Origin: Oenanthe sinensis
Lineage: Eukaryota; Streptophyta; Magnoliopsida; Apiales; Apiaceae
Length of the DNA stretch: 64,000 nucleotides
Direction of reading: 5' to 3'
Assembly (NCBI GenBank): GCA_028671895.1
Contig: CM053796.1
Location: 40,112,860 to 40,176,859, forward strand
In this document: positions 25,890-41,089 of the stretch, piece after piece
Numbering within the stretch: position 1 is the stretch's first letter
How the letters are laid out: each line of letters starts with the position of its first letter
The notes under the pieces: model-generated
What the model saw: only the letters and a program-made list of their open reading frames with translations
Told to the model about the DNA's origin: nothing
Database searches by the model: none
Translations under genes and position numbers: made by a program

Positions 25890-27700
25890 TTTGGTTACGC
25901 CCGTCTTTTTCACTATCCTTTGTGCAATTATTAATTTACTTTTTCTAATTTTCATTTTTTTTTCTTTTTCTAGTATTCATTTTCAAGATTCTTATAATCT
26001 TTTTAAATAACTAAAGTATTATTTGAATTTCTTGATGTAGTATTATAAATATTGACAACTATTAAGTTTTTTTATCATCTAAATTTTTTTCCTGAGTAAA
26101 TTTACAAAATTATATATATATTTATAATATTTATTTTAATAATTCTCAGAATAAGTAAAAAAAATATTCAAATTTTAGGACGATAGAAGATAATAAATCT
26201 TAAATTATTATGAAATAAATGATGAATAAAATATGTCACAAATTAAAATTTTATTTACCGAAAGACATATACAATATCATTATATATCTTCTTTGTCCTT
26301 TTTAGAAAACTCTAACTACGAGTTTTTCTAACATAAATAAAATCGGAAAGATATTCTAACAATGTAAAATCTGCGTAGATAAGTCTAAAACTACGAGTTG
26401 AGATATGATTTCAATTAATTTATAAATTATGTAATTAATTGTATATTTATTTAAAATTTTCATTAAAGTCTTTACATATGTATATATTAGTGAAAAAAAT
26501 CGTGATTCACGGCGGTCTCATAATAAATTTTAAATTTATTAAAATTATTTTTGATATTGAAAATATTTAATAAATATATAATTGTGATATATTATAGAAA
26601 TTTATTTAAAAAGACTTATTAACTTTATTTTTAAATTAATAAATATTAATTAATTTATTAAAAGTCAACTACATCCATATTGGTCAATTGATAGATTTAA
26701 ATAAATTGGAACATAAATCAAATAATTAATAAAATTATCACGAACATTAAGCAACAATAATAATAAATATTAAAAATCACATTATGTATTTGTAATTTTT
26801 CAAATCACAAATGATAAGAACATGTTAATAAGATTATTTACCTTGAATTTTTTAAGCTGTGCAGATGTAACGATCAATATATAAGGTTCATCATCTCCCT
26901 TGTATAGATTTTGATCAAATAACTAAACAAAATTTTCTCACAAAGTTACATTACTGGTGACTGATCTGTATATGATAAAATTTGATATAAAAATTATATT
27001 AAATCAAAATAGTAGTATTAAATTTATAAATATTATAAAATCAAATAATAATTTCAATATATATATATGTGTGTGTATTATAATTCACAACTTACTAATT
27101 TGTTATGATCTTAAAATCTCTTTTTCTCCATACGCCACTAACAATATCAATGCCGACCTTTCTTCCAAAATATGTGTGAATTGAAAAAATAGATGTTTTG
27201 AATTGTTGTATGGATAAAATTTTCCTATCATAGATTAAAGAATCAAAGAGTTAGTACGAATGCATAATTGTAATAAATTAATAAATAATAAAAATTTATT
27301 AACTTTCTTATCAATTAAAATCATGTCAAGACTAAATTAATCGTCTATTTATGTATTGATTGTCTTCCACATCGTGCATATTCTCACTCTTATCATCAAA
27401 TCGGCTCTGTTGTTATTCAAAACATTCAAGAGAGTGTAATTCATGATGTATTAGACGTTGAATGTAAATAGCTCCGTGATAAATTTGTTGTGATTTATTT
27501 TTTAATGCTTTATCTTTAATTTATATAAGTGATGATATATTATTTTTTAGATGAAAACATATTTAATTTTGGTAAAAGAACAAAATTAACTTTTTTATTA
27601 TAGATACTGTGTCTTTTTGAAAAATCAAAATAGTTTTGATTTTTAATAATTTAATGTCTTTTCTAAAATTTCTAATTACCTTATGTATAATAATGTCATT
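25890..27700. other. AT-rich intergenic DNA within block A
   Basis: No gene recognised. The part near 26,010-26,340 is shared with block B. Most of 26,350-27,700 has no counterpart there and may be an insertion in A or a deletion in B. No clean element ends were found. Confidence 0.4.
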
Positions 27701-27705
27701 CTAAT

Positions 27706-27880
27706 TTTTTTTTACTGTGAGAACCCGCAATTGCTATCCTTTTTGGGTGCGCGCCAGATAAACTCACAGATTCACGCAATAGCATGTAAACCACGTGAAC
27801 CAACTAAATCGCACAAATGCGCATAGGATGACATAATAACACATTCTTCTCTCGTACGATTCGAACTCGTGACCAAGAGG
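27706..27880 (-). mobile_element. SINE-like fragment with A-tail and B-box-like motif
   Basis: Read on the minus strand, the segment has GTCACGAGTTCGAATCGT, close to a Pol III B box (GGTTCGAATC). It then has a moderately GC-rich body with GCGCGCACCC and GCGGGTTCTCAC, and ends in an A-run (T-run at about 27,706-27,714). This layout fits the 3' part of a tRNA-derived SINE whose A-box end is missing. It lies in a part of block A that block B lacks. Confidence 0.4.
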
Positions 27881-27966
27881 ATGATATTATTCTCTTTATA
27901 TATATATACATTGATTGATGATTTGATGGATAATGTGTATGAGTACTATTTCTGTGTATATTTGTT

Positions 27967-27970
<4 letters not shown>

Positions 27971-28017
<47 letters not shown>
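27971..28017. repeat. TA dinucleotide microsatellite
   Basis: About 23 TA units. The peptide frame of alternating Tyr and Ile through it is an artefact of the repeat. Confidence 0.9.
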
Positions 28018-28019
<2 letters not shown>

Positions 28020-28147
28020 CTCACTATTTTGGTAAAACTAGTTAAATTAAAAATCCTAATCCACCGCCAATAAATTCTCTTATTTCCATTTTCATCAACC
28101 TGAGCCACTCTGCTGCATAAAATAAAATGAATATATATTATATACTA

Positions 28148-28840
28148 CAGTAAAATCTCTATAAATTAATATCCTTGGACTCGTTAAAATTTATATTTTA
28201 ACGAGGTTATTAGTTTATCGATTAATAAAATTTTTATTATTTTACAATAAATTAATATTGATTAATTTACACAATATTTCATACTGTATGAAATAATTTT
28301 TTTATTCAAAACTCAATACCATATGCATATGAACAACTATAATAAATGATATATTGGACAAGTGTTAATTAATTGATTCATCTACCAAAAATAAAACTAA
28401 TAATCGAAAATTTTACCACGGTTCATTAAGAGAATTAACAATTCCATTATAAAATTAAACACATGTACTAGACAATATACAGATCAAACTGTTATGATTC
28501 ATACAAAATTTAGGAATATACTCCATGTCCTTCATATAATTAGGGATGAAATTGAATTTTATTCTCACGAAAAGCAGAAACAATCAACTATTGACACATA
28601 TTTTAGAAAAGTTGTCTAGAAAATATTTATATATTATGTGTTATATATGAAAAAATTAATATTTTTAATGAATTAATATTTTATATTTATATAGGGCCTT
28701 GAAGGACTTTTCTAAAAATTATTATCTTAAGCATTTAGCGATAATATTAATTTATCCATTGACCCAAGTCGGAACCGAAAATAATAATAATTTAATCAAT
28801 ATTATTAATTTATCAAATATTCATTTATCGAGTTTTACTG
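28148..28840. mobile_element. Emigrant/pogo-like (Tc1-mariner) element
   Basis: The left end CAGTAAAATCTCTATAAATT matches the known Emigrant terminus (CAGTAAAACCTCTATAAATT) at all but one or two positions. The right end AAACTCG...TTTTACTG is its eroded inverse. TA dinucleotides flank both ends (28,146-28,147 and 28,841-28,842). At 693 bp it is longer than a typical Emigrant MITE and has no transposase frame. Block B lacks it, so it probably arrived after the duplication. Confidence 0.7.
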
Positions 28841-29420
28841 TAATAAGACGAATATACGAATTGACATTAGAAACAATAGAAAAAGCTTGAGGCCAATTAT
28901 TGAGAGGATAATAGAGATGAGTAAATTAAAATAAAAGTAAAGAAGTGATCCATAATATTCCACAAAAAGAAGAGTAAAAAAATAGTCCTAGTTGTACGAA
29001 GATTCCATTAACAAAGCTATGAGTGGAGGCTGGGGAGCCTTTTGGAGCTTTGTCAGTGACATTTTTTCAGATTAAAATTCTTCCTTGGCAAGGAAACAAC
29101 CAGGATTGGATACTTCATTACTATTCAGCTGCCCTCATTTTCTTGCTTTTTCGAGTCATGTTTACGCATATCTTCATGACGTATATCCTATCTTCTCATA
29201 TACTAGCACTCTAGTAGTATCCTCCTCCATCTAATCATTTTTAACAAAATTAAGGCCGGGATGCGAGAATTACATGATGAACCTGGGAGAACAATCAAAT
29301 TGAAAAAAAGAAAAAAAATTGCGAAGAGAATTATAGTTCGAAGCAGTTTTCTTCTTGGAAATTTTACCACTCACGGCGCACAATGTGCCATTGGTTCTAC
29401 TACGGTGCCACAAACGCAAG

Positions 29421-29905
29421 TTGCTGTATTCTTTCATGATGTTTCAACAAATGAGTAGAAACTTGACAAACCTTGATTGATTTTTTTTTAAATTTAATAT
29501 ATTTTTTTATATAAAATAAGAAGAAAAACATCCTAATAAAATACGGTAGTTTTGAGGTACAAAACTACAAATGCTAGTAAAATATTGTTATTGGTTTTTC
29601 CCCCTCGAAATAAAAATTCATTAAAAACATAAGAATTTTAATCCTGAGCCCAATAGTTGTTTATACAATCATAAAGTCCAAAGGGCTCAGTGGCTAACCA
29701 AAGCAAACCCACAAGCGAAACTACATTAAATATAGCATTCCTCATTTCCTCATATTTTATTTATAAATTAAAAAAATTATATATACTTTATAATTATATG
29801 TTATATATAAAATAATGAGATTAAGAATTTTCTTAAAGATCAATATTTAGGGCTTTAAAATAGAGCCAAAAATATTCTCAAATGACACATAATATATTTT
29901 AATTC

Positions 29906-29947
<42 letters not shown>

Positions 29948-30554
29948 GCTGAGATATCGGTGACGTTTTAGATTTGTTCCCGCTCAGTTTCTTGCATTCC
30001 GGTAAGTTTCTTTCCTATTTCCTAGCTGTCTAAACCCTGTATTTGGCTACTTGCCGCTCTAGCAAATCAAATTTCTTGACAAGCAAATTATTTATCTATC
30101 ATATTGATATATTTCAATTTCAATTGATAACGTTTTTTTTAGTAAGAATTAATTCAATAACGAAAAGTCATACGACATTCACAAAAATATTCCTTTCGAA
30201 CAAACATAAAACAAAAACAATAGCTGATTAATCTATTATTTTTGAAGATACAATCACACCATTTGTTGGAAATGATAAATTTACATAAACCCGATTCACC
30301 ATATTCAGTTGAAACTAATCCGGTTTGAGCTATGGACTATAATTGCAATCCCCTAAAAACTTTTATCATAAATCAAAAACCATAATCTCACAAACAAAGG
30401 AGAGAAACACCAAAACTTTCACCAAACAGATGTTACAACCAAACTAAAATTACAAATTAAAATTAAAATTACAAACTAAAAGCAAGTCTTAGATCTAGAA
30501 AACGGAACTACAAAAGAAACCGGAAATCAAGGTAAATAATTTTTAGAATAATAA
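29421..30554. other. Spacer between block A and the gypsy element
   Basis: AT-rich with no gene. It holds a TA microsatellite at 29,909-29,943 (about 17 units). The five bases just before the LTR (30,550-30,554, AATAA) would be the target duplication, but the other end of that element is lost. Confidence 0.4.
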
Positions 30555-32340
30555 TGTGACGCCCTCCAAATCCCGGGGTCTAGATTTGGGGATCACCAAC
30601 CAATAATAACAATAAAATAATATATATCAGGTGCACACTGGCCCGATAATAAATCAGAGGCGCACTGACCCCGTCAAACCAAAGATCGCTAACAGGTTAT
30701 AGTATGAAATTAAGCAGCCGAAACTAAAAGTAAATCCAAATCACTTTATTACAAACCAGAAACTAAATCCAAAACTCAAATCCACAAATTTAGATAAGTT
30801 TTAAGTCTAAATTTATTTTATTACACATTCTATCTATAGCAAAACTGTAAACAACTAAATACCTGGGAAGCCCGAGAAGCGAGCCACCCTAACACCTGAG
30901 GCTCTCTATGCCCGTTAGAGCTACCGATGTGACTCATACTGGATATCTGGCATAGTTTAATAAAAAAACAAGAGTGAGCCAAAGAATTGCTCAGCAAGTA
31001 TATGAACAATTGAAATGTAATCAAAATATGTGATCTGTATGGAGAGTGGAATATAAAACAGTTTATTATCAAAACTGAACAGTAAAATAAAACACAGTGT
31101 ATTTCAACTGAAAAAAATGCAGTATGTCACCAAAATGAATCATCTGCTCAAAATCAATATATAATAGCCACACATGCAATATGGATTGGATAATCAACAC
31201 ACCCACTATTGCCCCCTGATCAGGTTCAAAAGCAATAGGACTAGTTATGCCACACCACATAATCTAGATTTCAGTTAGGTACCGTAGGCAAGTAATGTTA
31301 GCCTATAGGAAGATGGAATGGTTACCATATCCTCCTAAAATATATTGTGAATTGAAAGGTACAAACTCGGGTTCATTCCCATTCTGAGTCATACCGCGGG
31401 ACCAGAGCACCAACGTCTACTGGCCTCTTACGCCAATTATATCACACCGCTGGACCAGGGCTGTTACTGGCCTCTTACGCTAAATTCCAATCCAATATAG
31501 AGCAAACCGAACTCAAAGGTATGCTTAGTTTTAAATACAGATCATATCCTCATTATTTACTACGATAACACAAGATATGATGTGTTTATTATAATCAACT
31601 TCCTATATTCAGAGTACGAATAATAAATAGCTCTGATGCACAGAATAAAACAGGAATCATAAATAGCTCTGAACAATAACTATTTATCATGATAAGAATA
31701 ACTAAAAATAGTAAAACAAAAGTGTTTAAGAGGATCAAAGAAGAAATACTTGCCTGATATCACAGCTGTCTTAAAGCGGGAAATGGGACTAATACATTGC
31801 CCTTCTAACTAGTACTCCGCTCGGATCTACAAATAAAATATTCTAATTTAGATTCTAATGTCTACCCATGCGGTCTAATAATAACGAATCTCAAATAATA
31901 ATTAATAAACAAGTAGTATCGCAAGTAAGCATATAAATCATATAGCAGATAAGACTCACAAATTAAAGAGCAGTCAAATAAATAAAAGTAGACTCTAAAA
32001 TATTATTTGAGTCAAAGTGGATCATTATTATCTCCTTTGGATAATTATTGGATCCCTACATATTTTATAAAATATTAATCTGGGTTTGTAAATAGATTAT
32101 GGAGTCTCAAACCACTTTTATCACTTTCAGATTATTTTTAGGGTCTCAACCAAATAGGCATTACACACAAATTGCAGCAAGCCAAGAATATCAATTAAAT
32201 GTGTCAAACAAAGCATAGGCATGTGCATATAAAATATACATATATTTACTTGGTTCTATGTTTTAACATAAATTTTATTATTATAAAATGAGATTCATGT
32301 ATAATCAACAGCTTCAGATATGTCACCAAATAAGATCACA

Positions 32341-32371
<31 letters not shown>

Positions 32372-35300
32372 GAACATAATTTGGATAACAAGTGTCTGTA
32401 TCAAACTATCAGACAAAATATGTTTAAGCATGCTTTTCATAAGAGAAATAAGGTTGCAAGCAAATTTCATCCCACCTAAAAATTTATGGCTTCAAATGGT
32501 GACAACAAAGCTTGTATTTCCTTATCATTTATGAATTAATTTTAATGAACTATTCACATCTATCATAGATTGAAAATTGTAGCAGATAGGCACATAGAAG
32601 TGATGACTACAGCAGACATATCAGTAGCAAGTCATAGGATTCTATTCTTAATTTTACAGTTAGGATAATAAGTACGCAACCATAAGTAAATAAGCCACAG
32701 TTACACTTACTTGACAGAGCAATGTCAATAATACGAATCAGTTAATGAACCATACACACTTCTCTGCAATTTTATCTAATGCTTACATATTGCTCACTAA
32801 AGTTTTAACCACCTAAAATGTAAATTAAAGCTAGAAGTGACCAGTTGATCTGGGAACAGATCAATGATTAATCATGTTAATCAAGGCAGTCCATGATCTA
32901 AGTGATATAATTGTGCTTACATGTGTCCTAAAAATGATATAAATTAAGAGAGTTTGACACTTCTCTTACTCAACAAGCATTTTCATACCAAAGAGCTCAA
33001 GTTTTGCACACATAAAACTATATAATCACTTATATCCCACAGAACAATAGAAGACTGCAATCACAATAAATTTATCAATGCTACCAGATACATATATTTA
33101 GGACATGACAAACACATATATATTAGACAATATCTTCTTATTTAGCTAGGAACCTACACAATTTTAGCATTTTTATCACAGAAATCATTTTGCCAGCAAT
33201 GTAAGTAGTTAAAACTGTCATCCAGCTAAATATGCACATAGTATCAATACCCTCAATCTGTGTCACATTTTCTCAAACAACCTAATCAGGATACACACTT
33301 ATGCCACAGTTATATATATAAACAACTTGCCAAATATTGTTAAACTATCACAGAAACCAGAGAAATCAACATATGCCTATAGATTTTCACCTTATAATTT
33401 CACATAAAGATCAGGTAAATAGCATAAACAAATTTACATGATCAATTGCATTTCAGGCACATAGATCAGTTACTCAAGAACAAACTCAACTGCTATCAAT
33501 CACAAATAGTTCACATAACAAGAAAGTTATCCAAATTACTTAGGATTCCAGACCCATCATGTATGACAAACCCAAATCATATATTCACCAGACTAGCATA
33601 CTTTCATCAAGAAACTAATTTACAAGTATATAAATAATATAGAAATCTACAACTTGTATCTTGGACCTTCAAATAATCAAGTCGTTAAAGCTTACATACT
33701 ATGACTTCTATTATAAAATCCGAGAAACAGAATTTTCTCAGTTACGTTTAATATAAATTGAATAACTTTTTACCATAAAGTTCAAATCAACTAATTTTTT
33801 TTCCTGAGAATTCTATATACTTTGGGCTATAACCTATCCAAAAATTCAATGTCAAATCAGTCCTACAACATTCCCAGAATTTACTTGAAATCAGCTATGT
33901 TTTCTGCAACACAACCAATGAAATCAGCCCCACTCCAGAGCCTGTAACTTCTGTTGTATTTACTCAATTAAGTTAATTCTTTTTCCTGAGTAAACTAGAC
34001 ACTAAAGGCTACCACATATAAAAAATTCAAATTAATATCAGCTATACACAGTTTGTGGCGTCTATTCAAAGACAGCCCTGTTCTCTGTGACATTATAGGT
34101 AACATCAACCCTGATAATTTGATTTTATCTCATATTCTAACACTCCAGTGAATACCATATTTGGTATGGAAATAACCCAGACTTAAACAAACAATTTTCA
34201 TTATTTAGTTAACTTGAAATTAGGCCATTAAACTATTCAAAATCAATAAGCAAAACACGAAGTACAATTCTGGAATATCAAATGCTACTGTGTGCACTCT
34301 GGTCAACTATTTTTTTATAAATTGAAAACTAATCTTCCTGACACCAAATTTTACTGGTTTCATCTTGAACATCAGTTCAATCTAGCATAAAAATTTCAAG
34401 TCAAAACCAATTCGAGAATATATAGAAAGAATTGAACAAACTCACAGTGGAGTACAGAAATTTCTGCGCTGCGAGACTTTCACTAAAAGTTTCATAACTT
34501 CTCACTCGTAAATTCAAACGACGCAAGGTCAGCGCGTAAATAAACTAGAAAACAAATAAAAATAATTTTATCATGAAATCACTGCCCAAATAAGAGCTTA
34601 ATAGTCCCTGAACAGAACAGCAAAACCGGGCAGCCCCTACACAAATAATATCCGACACATCCAACCAAACCCTCCTTTATACTCTTTTTACACTAACCAG
34701 CCATTATCAATCAATATCCAACTCAAATACCAACCCAAAATTAGTTGAACCTCGAAAAATAATTAATCAAAACAGAAATAGTAAGAAACATGTAAAAATC
34801 AAAACCGAGATTTATAAATCGAAGATTATACCTCTACGTAGCTATAAAGCTTCCAAGCAACAAATCAACCAAGTTCGTTCCCACGAATCCTTTTCCCAAA
34901 ATCAGCTATAACCCTCACTTTTATTCGTCTTCAAAACCCAAGCAACCCGCCATTCAATCATGTAATCATCCATATATATATGTATACGCAAACTATGGCA
35001 AGAGTATTGAAGCAAGAATTGAAGAAAGAAATCCTGTGTATATATATGCATATACCTGTGTATAAAAGAACTGAGGGAGAGATACCGAGGTAGAGAGGAT
35101 AGGTAATTGGGGGTCTGATATGATACAGGGCAAGGGGTGGCGGTGGCTAAGTAAAAAAAAATGAATATTTGATTTTCTTTTACAAAATAAAGGAAACAGT
35201 CTGGAATTAAATCAATCGTAAAATAAACACAATTCAGAAAACTAAAATTTTATTTTTAAAATGTAGAGAATAAAATTAGCTCTCTCTTCGAAATTTTAAA

Positions 35301-35701
35301 ATATTTTTAGGACGAGTAAATAATTTGTTATAAATTTTACAAGAAAAGTACTTTTAAATACTATAAAACTTGTAAAATCTGCTAAAAATACTTAGAAGCC
35401 AAAAATAAATAAATGTGTATTTTTAAAGAGTCTGTAAATATAGAAGGATACTAATGCGAAAGGTTCATAATTTTTTTTTGGACATTCCAGTGATTTATAG
35501 AAATAAAAATAAAAAATACACTAAAATATAATAAAATATTTTAAGCTACACAGAAGTCGCATAACACATATCGGATAATTTTCCTATTTATTAAAAATCC
35601 TAACACAAATAATTGTATTAAAAAGAATCTGAAACCCCATAAATTATATTAAAATCATATTTAAATATTATAAAATAAACATAATTTCCCCGGTCGTTAC
35701 A
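30555..35701 (-). repeat. 3' LTR of the gypsy element, 5,147 bp
   Basis: Bounded by TG (35,701) and CA (30,555) on the minus strand. Its last 2 kb (30,555-32,520) match the 5' LTR copy at 35,988-38,020. The upstream 3.2 kb (32,521-35,701) has no second copy because the 5' LTR is truncated. At about 31,390-31,490 two diverged copies of a roughly 55-bp unit share ACTGGCCTCTTACGC. Near 34,450-35,160 the minus strand has a CT-rich, leader-like stretch that could hold the transcription start. Short frames inside are not considered genes. Confidence 0.65.
32342..32368. repeat. TA microsatellite in the 3' LTR (about 13 units)
   Basis: At the position corresponding to 37,775-37,869 in the 5' LTR, where the same tract has about 47 units. 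Confidence 0.9.
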
Positions 35702-35987
35702 TCCTTACCCCCTTATAAGGATTCTGTCCCCAGAATCCAACTTAAGAAAATAGATGTTGGTACTCAACTAGCATTTCACTTTCTAACTCCCATGTTGATT
35801 TCTCAACAAGTGGATTTCACTAGAACTCACAACATAGGCCTAAAATTAAAGCCAACATAACCCTATCTCATGTGAATGTAAACCTATCAAAAATGAATAT
35901 AAACCTATCTCATGTGATCTTTCAAATCTTCACGGCCTATATTTCTGTTTATTTCAGTGATTACCAACCTGTAGCTCTCATACCAAC
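35702..35987 (-). pseudogene. Residual gypsy interior: primer site plus polyprotein C-terminal end
   Basis: Minus-strand codons read NPLVEKSTWELESEM followed by LVEYQHLFS and a stop (about 35,735-35,812). This is the standard tail of the chromodomain/integrase region of Ty3/gypsy polyproteins. Next to the 5' LTR is TGGTATGAGAGC, two changes from the usual initiator-tRNA-Met primer site TGGTATCAGAGC. Everything that normally lies between these two parts is gone. Confidence 0.65.
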
Positions 35988-38020
<2,033 letters not shown>

Positions 38021-38794
38021 TCATCTATAATTTTTTAAATATTATGAATATTGAACAACACATAAAGGGCTGTGGGCTAATTGAAGTGTATTTATGATAA
38101 ATTTAATAAGTTATTAATAATATTTATATTCTTTTACTTAATATATATTATTATTAATTTAATTTATAAGAAAATATAAGAACTTTATTTCAATCTAATT
38201 ATTTATATAAATAATTTTTAAAATTATCATGTATAATTTTCAACTATTAAAAATTAGGAGTGGTGATGTGGCACTATAGAAAGCTTCTAAAGTGTATTTT
38301 GTTAATTTTTCTTTTTAAAAATGTTTTAATTTCATATTTGTCTTACATTTAATAGAATTTAAATAAAAGAACTCAACTAAAAAAATCAATTATATATGGC
38401 CCCGCTCCCATTATTTTCTAAAAATAAGGTACTTATTTCTTAGAAAAAAGTACGTAAAAGTGTACTTTGCTTATAAATAAGTACTTATTTCATAAAAATA
38501 AAATTAATCTTTAGTTTATTTTTCAGAAATAAATACTTATTTTCGAAAAAATTATGTAAATATGTACTTTTTTCCGAAATAAGCACTTATAATGTCTCAT
38601 AAATAAGTTTAGCTAAAACACCCCTATATGTATCTGCATCAAAAGTTAGAGATTTTTTTATCAATATTATATATGTTTATATATTGCTTTCAAAAAAAAT
38701 ATATGTACATATATAAATAGTGTAGGGTTGAGCGATAAATTACTTTTTTAAAATAGCTATGAAAACTACGTAATTTTGTGTTCTATATTTTTAA
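38021..38794. other. AT-rich spacer before block B
   Basis: No gene. Around 38,398-38,620 there are repeated AAATAAGTACTTATTT-type motifs and AAAAAGTAC blocks. These resemble the body of the GGCCGTTTGAGG MITE family, but no ends could be set. Confidence 0.35.
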
Positions 38795-39070
38795 ATCAAG
38801 CTGGATGAAGGTCAATAAGATATTTCTCAGAAGTCTGGATTCTTCTCAACAATAAGCAATCCAATTATTTTAGGCGGGGTTCCTGGTAAAGATGATATTA
38901 AAAATGTGGTGGCTGACTCGAGTGGCAGCTTTTCAGGGTTGTGGATGTCGGAGTTATGTAAAGGGCCATCGGATAGTCCAGGACATTGGTTGGTTACAGG
39001 AGCTCAATTGCAGTTGGAGAAAGGGAAGATTTGCTGCATGTCAAATTCTCCCTACAGAACATTTTTTAAT
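38795..39070 (+). pseudogene. MACPF gene fragment (3' part of the last exon)
   Basis: Matches 17,454-17,769 of the intact gene but has none of exons 1-7 and starts inside exon 8. It has several deletions. About 20 bp or more are missing between the VDSS and RVVD codons, a codon is lost in VVDMSE, and one base is lost at the GKIC-M step. The frame is broken and the terminal HVKFSLL codons are out of phase. It cannot make the MACPF domain. It marks the left breakpoint of the duplicated segment. Confidence 0.85.
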
Positions 39071-39107
39071 TTTTTAGGCAAAAAGATGAGAAGGAAATGT
39101 TTACTAC

Positions 39108-41089
39108 TAAAGCATCTCCGATCGAATTATGTATAATGTTTGACTAAAATAATATAAAATAATAGTTGATTATATTATAGAGAAGAAAAAAAAAATTTCA
39201 CTCAAATGGTGGCTATAATTTAAAAATAATATTTTATTATTATTAGTAGAAGGTAAGATATGAGGTGAAACACTGTAAATCTAGAAATTATATACCTATA
39301 TATAATTAGACTAAAACACTTATTTTGGTCGGGTTGTCAAGCTGTTGTATGGTGGTTATGATCGGGGGCAGACTTACATATAACATAATAATAAAATATA
39401 AAATAAAATAAAATATAGTTAATAAATAAAATACAAGAATAATCATATATTAGAATAATCATACAAGTAATTAATAAATATAGTTAACAATAAAATAAAA
39501 TAATATTTTTATATTTAATTTTATAAAAATAAAATATATTAAAAGAATTAAAATATATAAAATAAATTAATATATTAATTATAATAAATATGTTTTAAAT
39601 AAAAAGTTACCCGTGCATCGCACGGGATTTAAGCTAGTATTATTTAAAAATGATCATAAGTGATGAGGTGGAGCATTATTAGACAATCATTCAAAATATG
39701 AGATATAATATATATGTATATGTTAATAATATGATAATATAATTATTAATTTGGACAAATTTTTTTATGTTATTAGATTTTTAGTAATATAATATTAATT
39801 GTAATTTATAAATAATTATATAATATATATAATTTAAAACTTGCATCAATAAATAATAGATGTTACTATATTGCTAATGAGATTTAAAATTTAAGTTAAT
39901 ATTAAAAAATAAAACGATACACATCAACTACTGTCATAATAATTTTTACACCCCACTTTTTGATACTAATGTATGACAGTTTCTTTATTGAACCAAACAT
40001 TTTTCTCATATATAAATTGATTAAATTAAAAAAATGTATTAATTAATATTATTTTAATTTTATTTATCAAGAAGTATGATTCAAAATATGTGGTAACATG
40101 TTTTTGATATAGTAAAAAAAATAAAATGTGTATTTAATATCTTAGACTAAATTTGAACTTTTAGCCGAGTAACTCAAATAATTATTTAAAAAAAACATAA
40201 TTTCTTTCATTCGATCCAAACCAATGAATTTAATAAGGTTTCTGAGTTCTCAATATAATAATTTCTCCTGTAAGTATAACTGATTCTTCGTATAAAGTTA
40301 TCATTATATCTTATATAATATACTAAATATTTTTATTGAAAAGATTTGGATAAAAAAACTTTAATCCTCACTCTCTTAAGGAAAATTCACAGCCTACTTT
40401 CATCTCTTTATATGTAAAATCCTAATACTATCTCTACTCTAATCTAATAATAATACATAATAATGAGTGATATATGACATGTCCATATATAAATCTAATA
40501 TAAAAAGTATTTTAATATTTTAAATCAATTATAAAAAGGTTTTCTAAACGGAATAGAATTTTACGATAAAAATTCGTAACTGTCTTTTCTCTCTAGATTA
40601 CGGGCTGCTCCATTTGAATTTTGGATATTGTATCACCTCAGAATTAATGATTATTTTATAAGTTTCGCGTGGGCTGTAAAATCACCCAATTCTGTCTTTT
40701 GAAACTCAAAATATGGCCGAAACAATATTTGTCGTGTAAAGAGCACAATAATTATGAATTTTCTTTTTAATTAATTCAAAAATATATTTTTAAGTTCAAA
40801 TTTATATATTACTAAGATATCTAATAGTGTTTGAGTTATAATATAGAGCGGGGTAAGGAAAATTATAGTTGTTAGTAATCTTAATAATAATTATAACTTA
40901 TAAATAATTAGTACATAATAATATTATGTAGTTATTAGGAATCGATGTTTTGACATTTGATAGTATTCAGATAAAATCACTTTTACTTTTATTTTATTAT
41001 ATATAGGATACAATTGGTTCGCTGTATATTATGCTATATATTGCGACATAAGATATATGTAAGGGTTTTGTATGCGTTGGAAATTCTCT
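39108..41089. mobile_element. About 2-kb insertion in block B, containing a Helitron-like 3' end
   Basis: Block A runs directly from ...TTTACTA to TATAAAAGTGACC (17,805-17,822). In block B these are separated by 1,982 bp of AT-rich DNA. Within it, CCCGTGC-ATC-GCACGGG (39,610-39,626) is a perfect 7-bp-stem hairpin, followed 7 bp later by CTAGT (39,634-39,638). This is the typical 3' terminus of plant Helitrons. A possible 5' terminus resembling the Helitron TCTATAnTATA theme lies near 39,290. The remainder (39,640-41,089) is unassigned, so the insertion may be composite. Confidence 0.5.
39610..39638 (+). mobile_element. Helitron 3' terminus: hairpin plus CTAGT
   Basis: Perfect GC-rich hairpin in AT-rich surroundings with CTAG a few bases downstream, followed by T. 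Hairpin plus CTRR is the diagnostic Helitron end. Confidence 0.6.

Larger units (their letters stand above)
17454..29420. repeat. Segmental duplication, block A
   Basis: From the last exon of the MACPF gene through RDR1 and its upstream DNA to about 29,420, the sequence recurs in the same order and orientation at about 38,795-56,690. Coding parts are nearly identical. Non-coding parts align in blocks separated by insertions and deletions. Matching anchors include the RDR1 exons, the upstream region to about 25,886, the segment near 26,260-26,340 (against 49,700-49,780) and the segment near 28,855-29,420 (against 49,908-50,024 and 56,180-56,690). Confidence 0.9.

Noticed and set aside
28699..28890. 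63-codon frame overlapping the right end of the Emigrant-like element
   Set aside because: No transposase motif, Asn/Ile-rich AT translation, and it crosses the element boundary.
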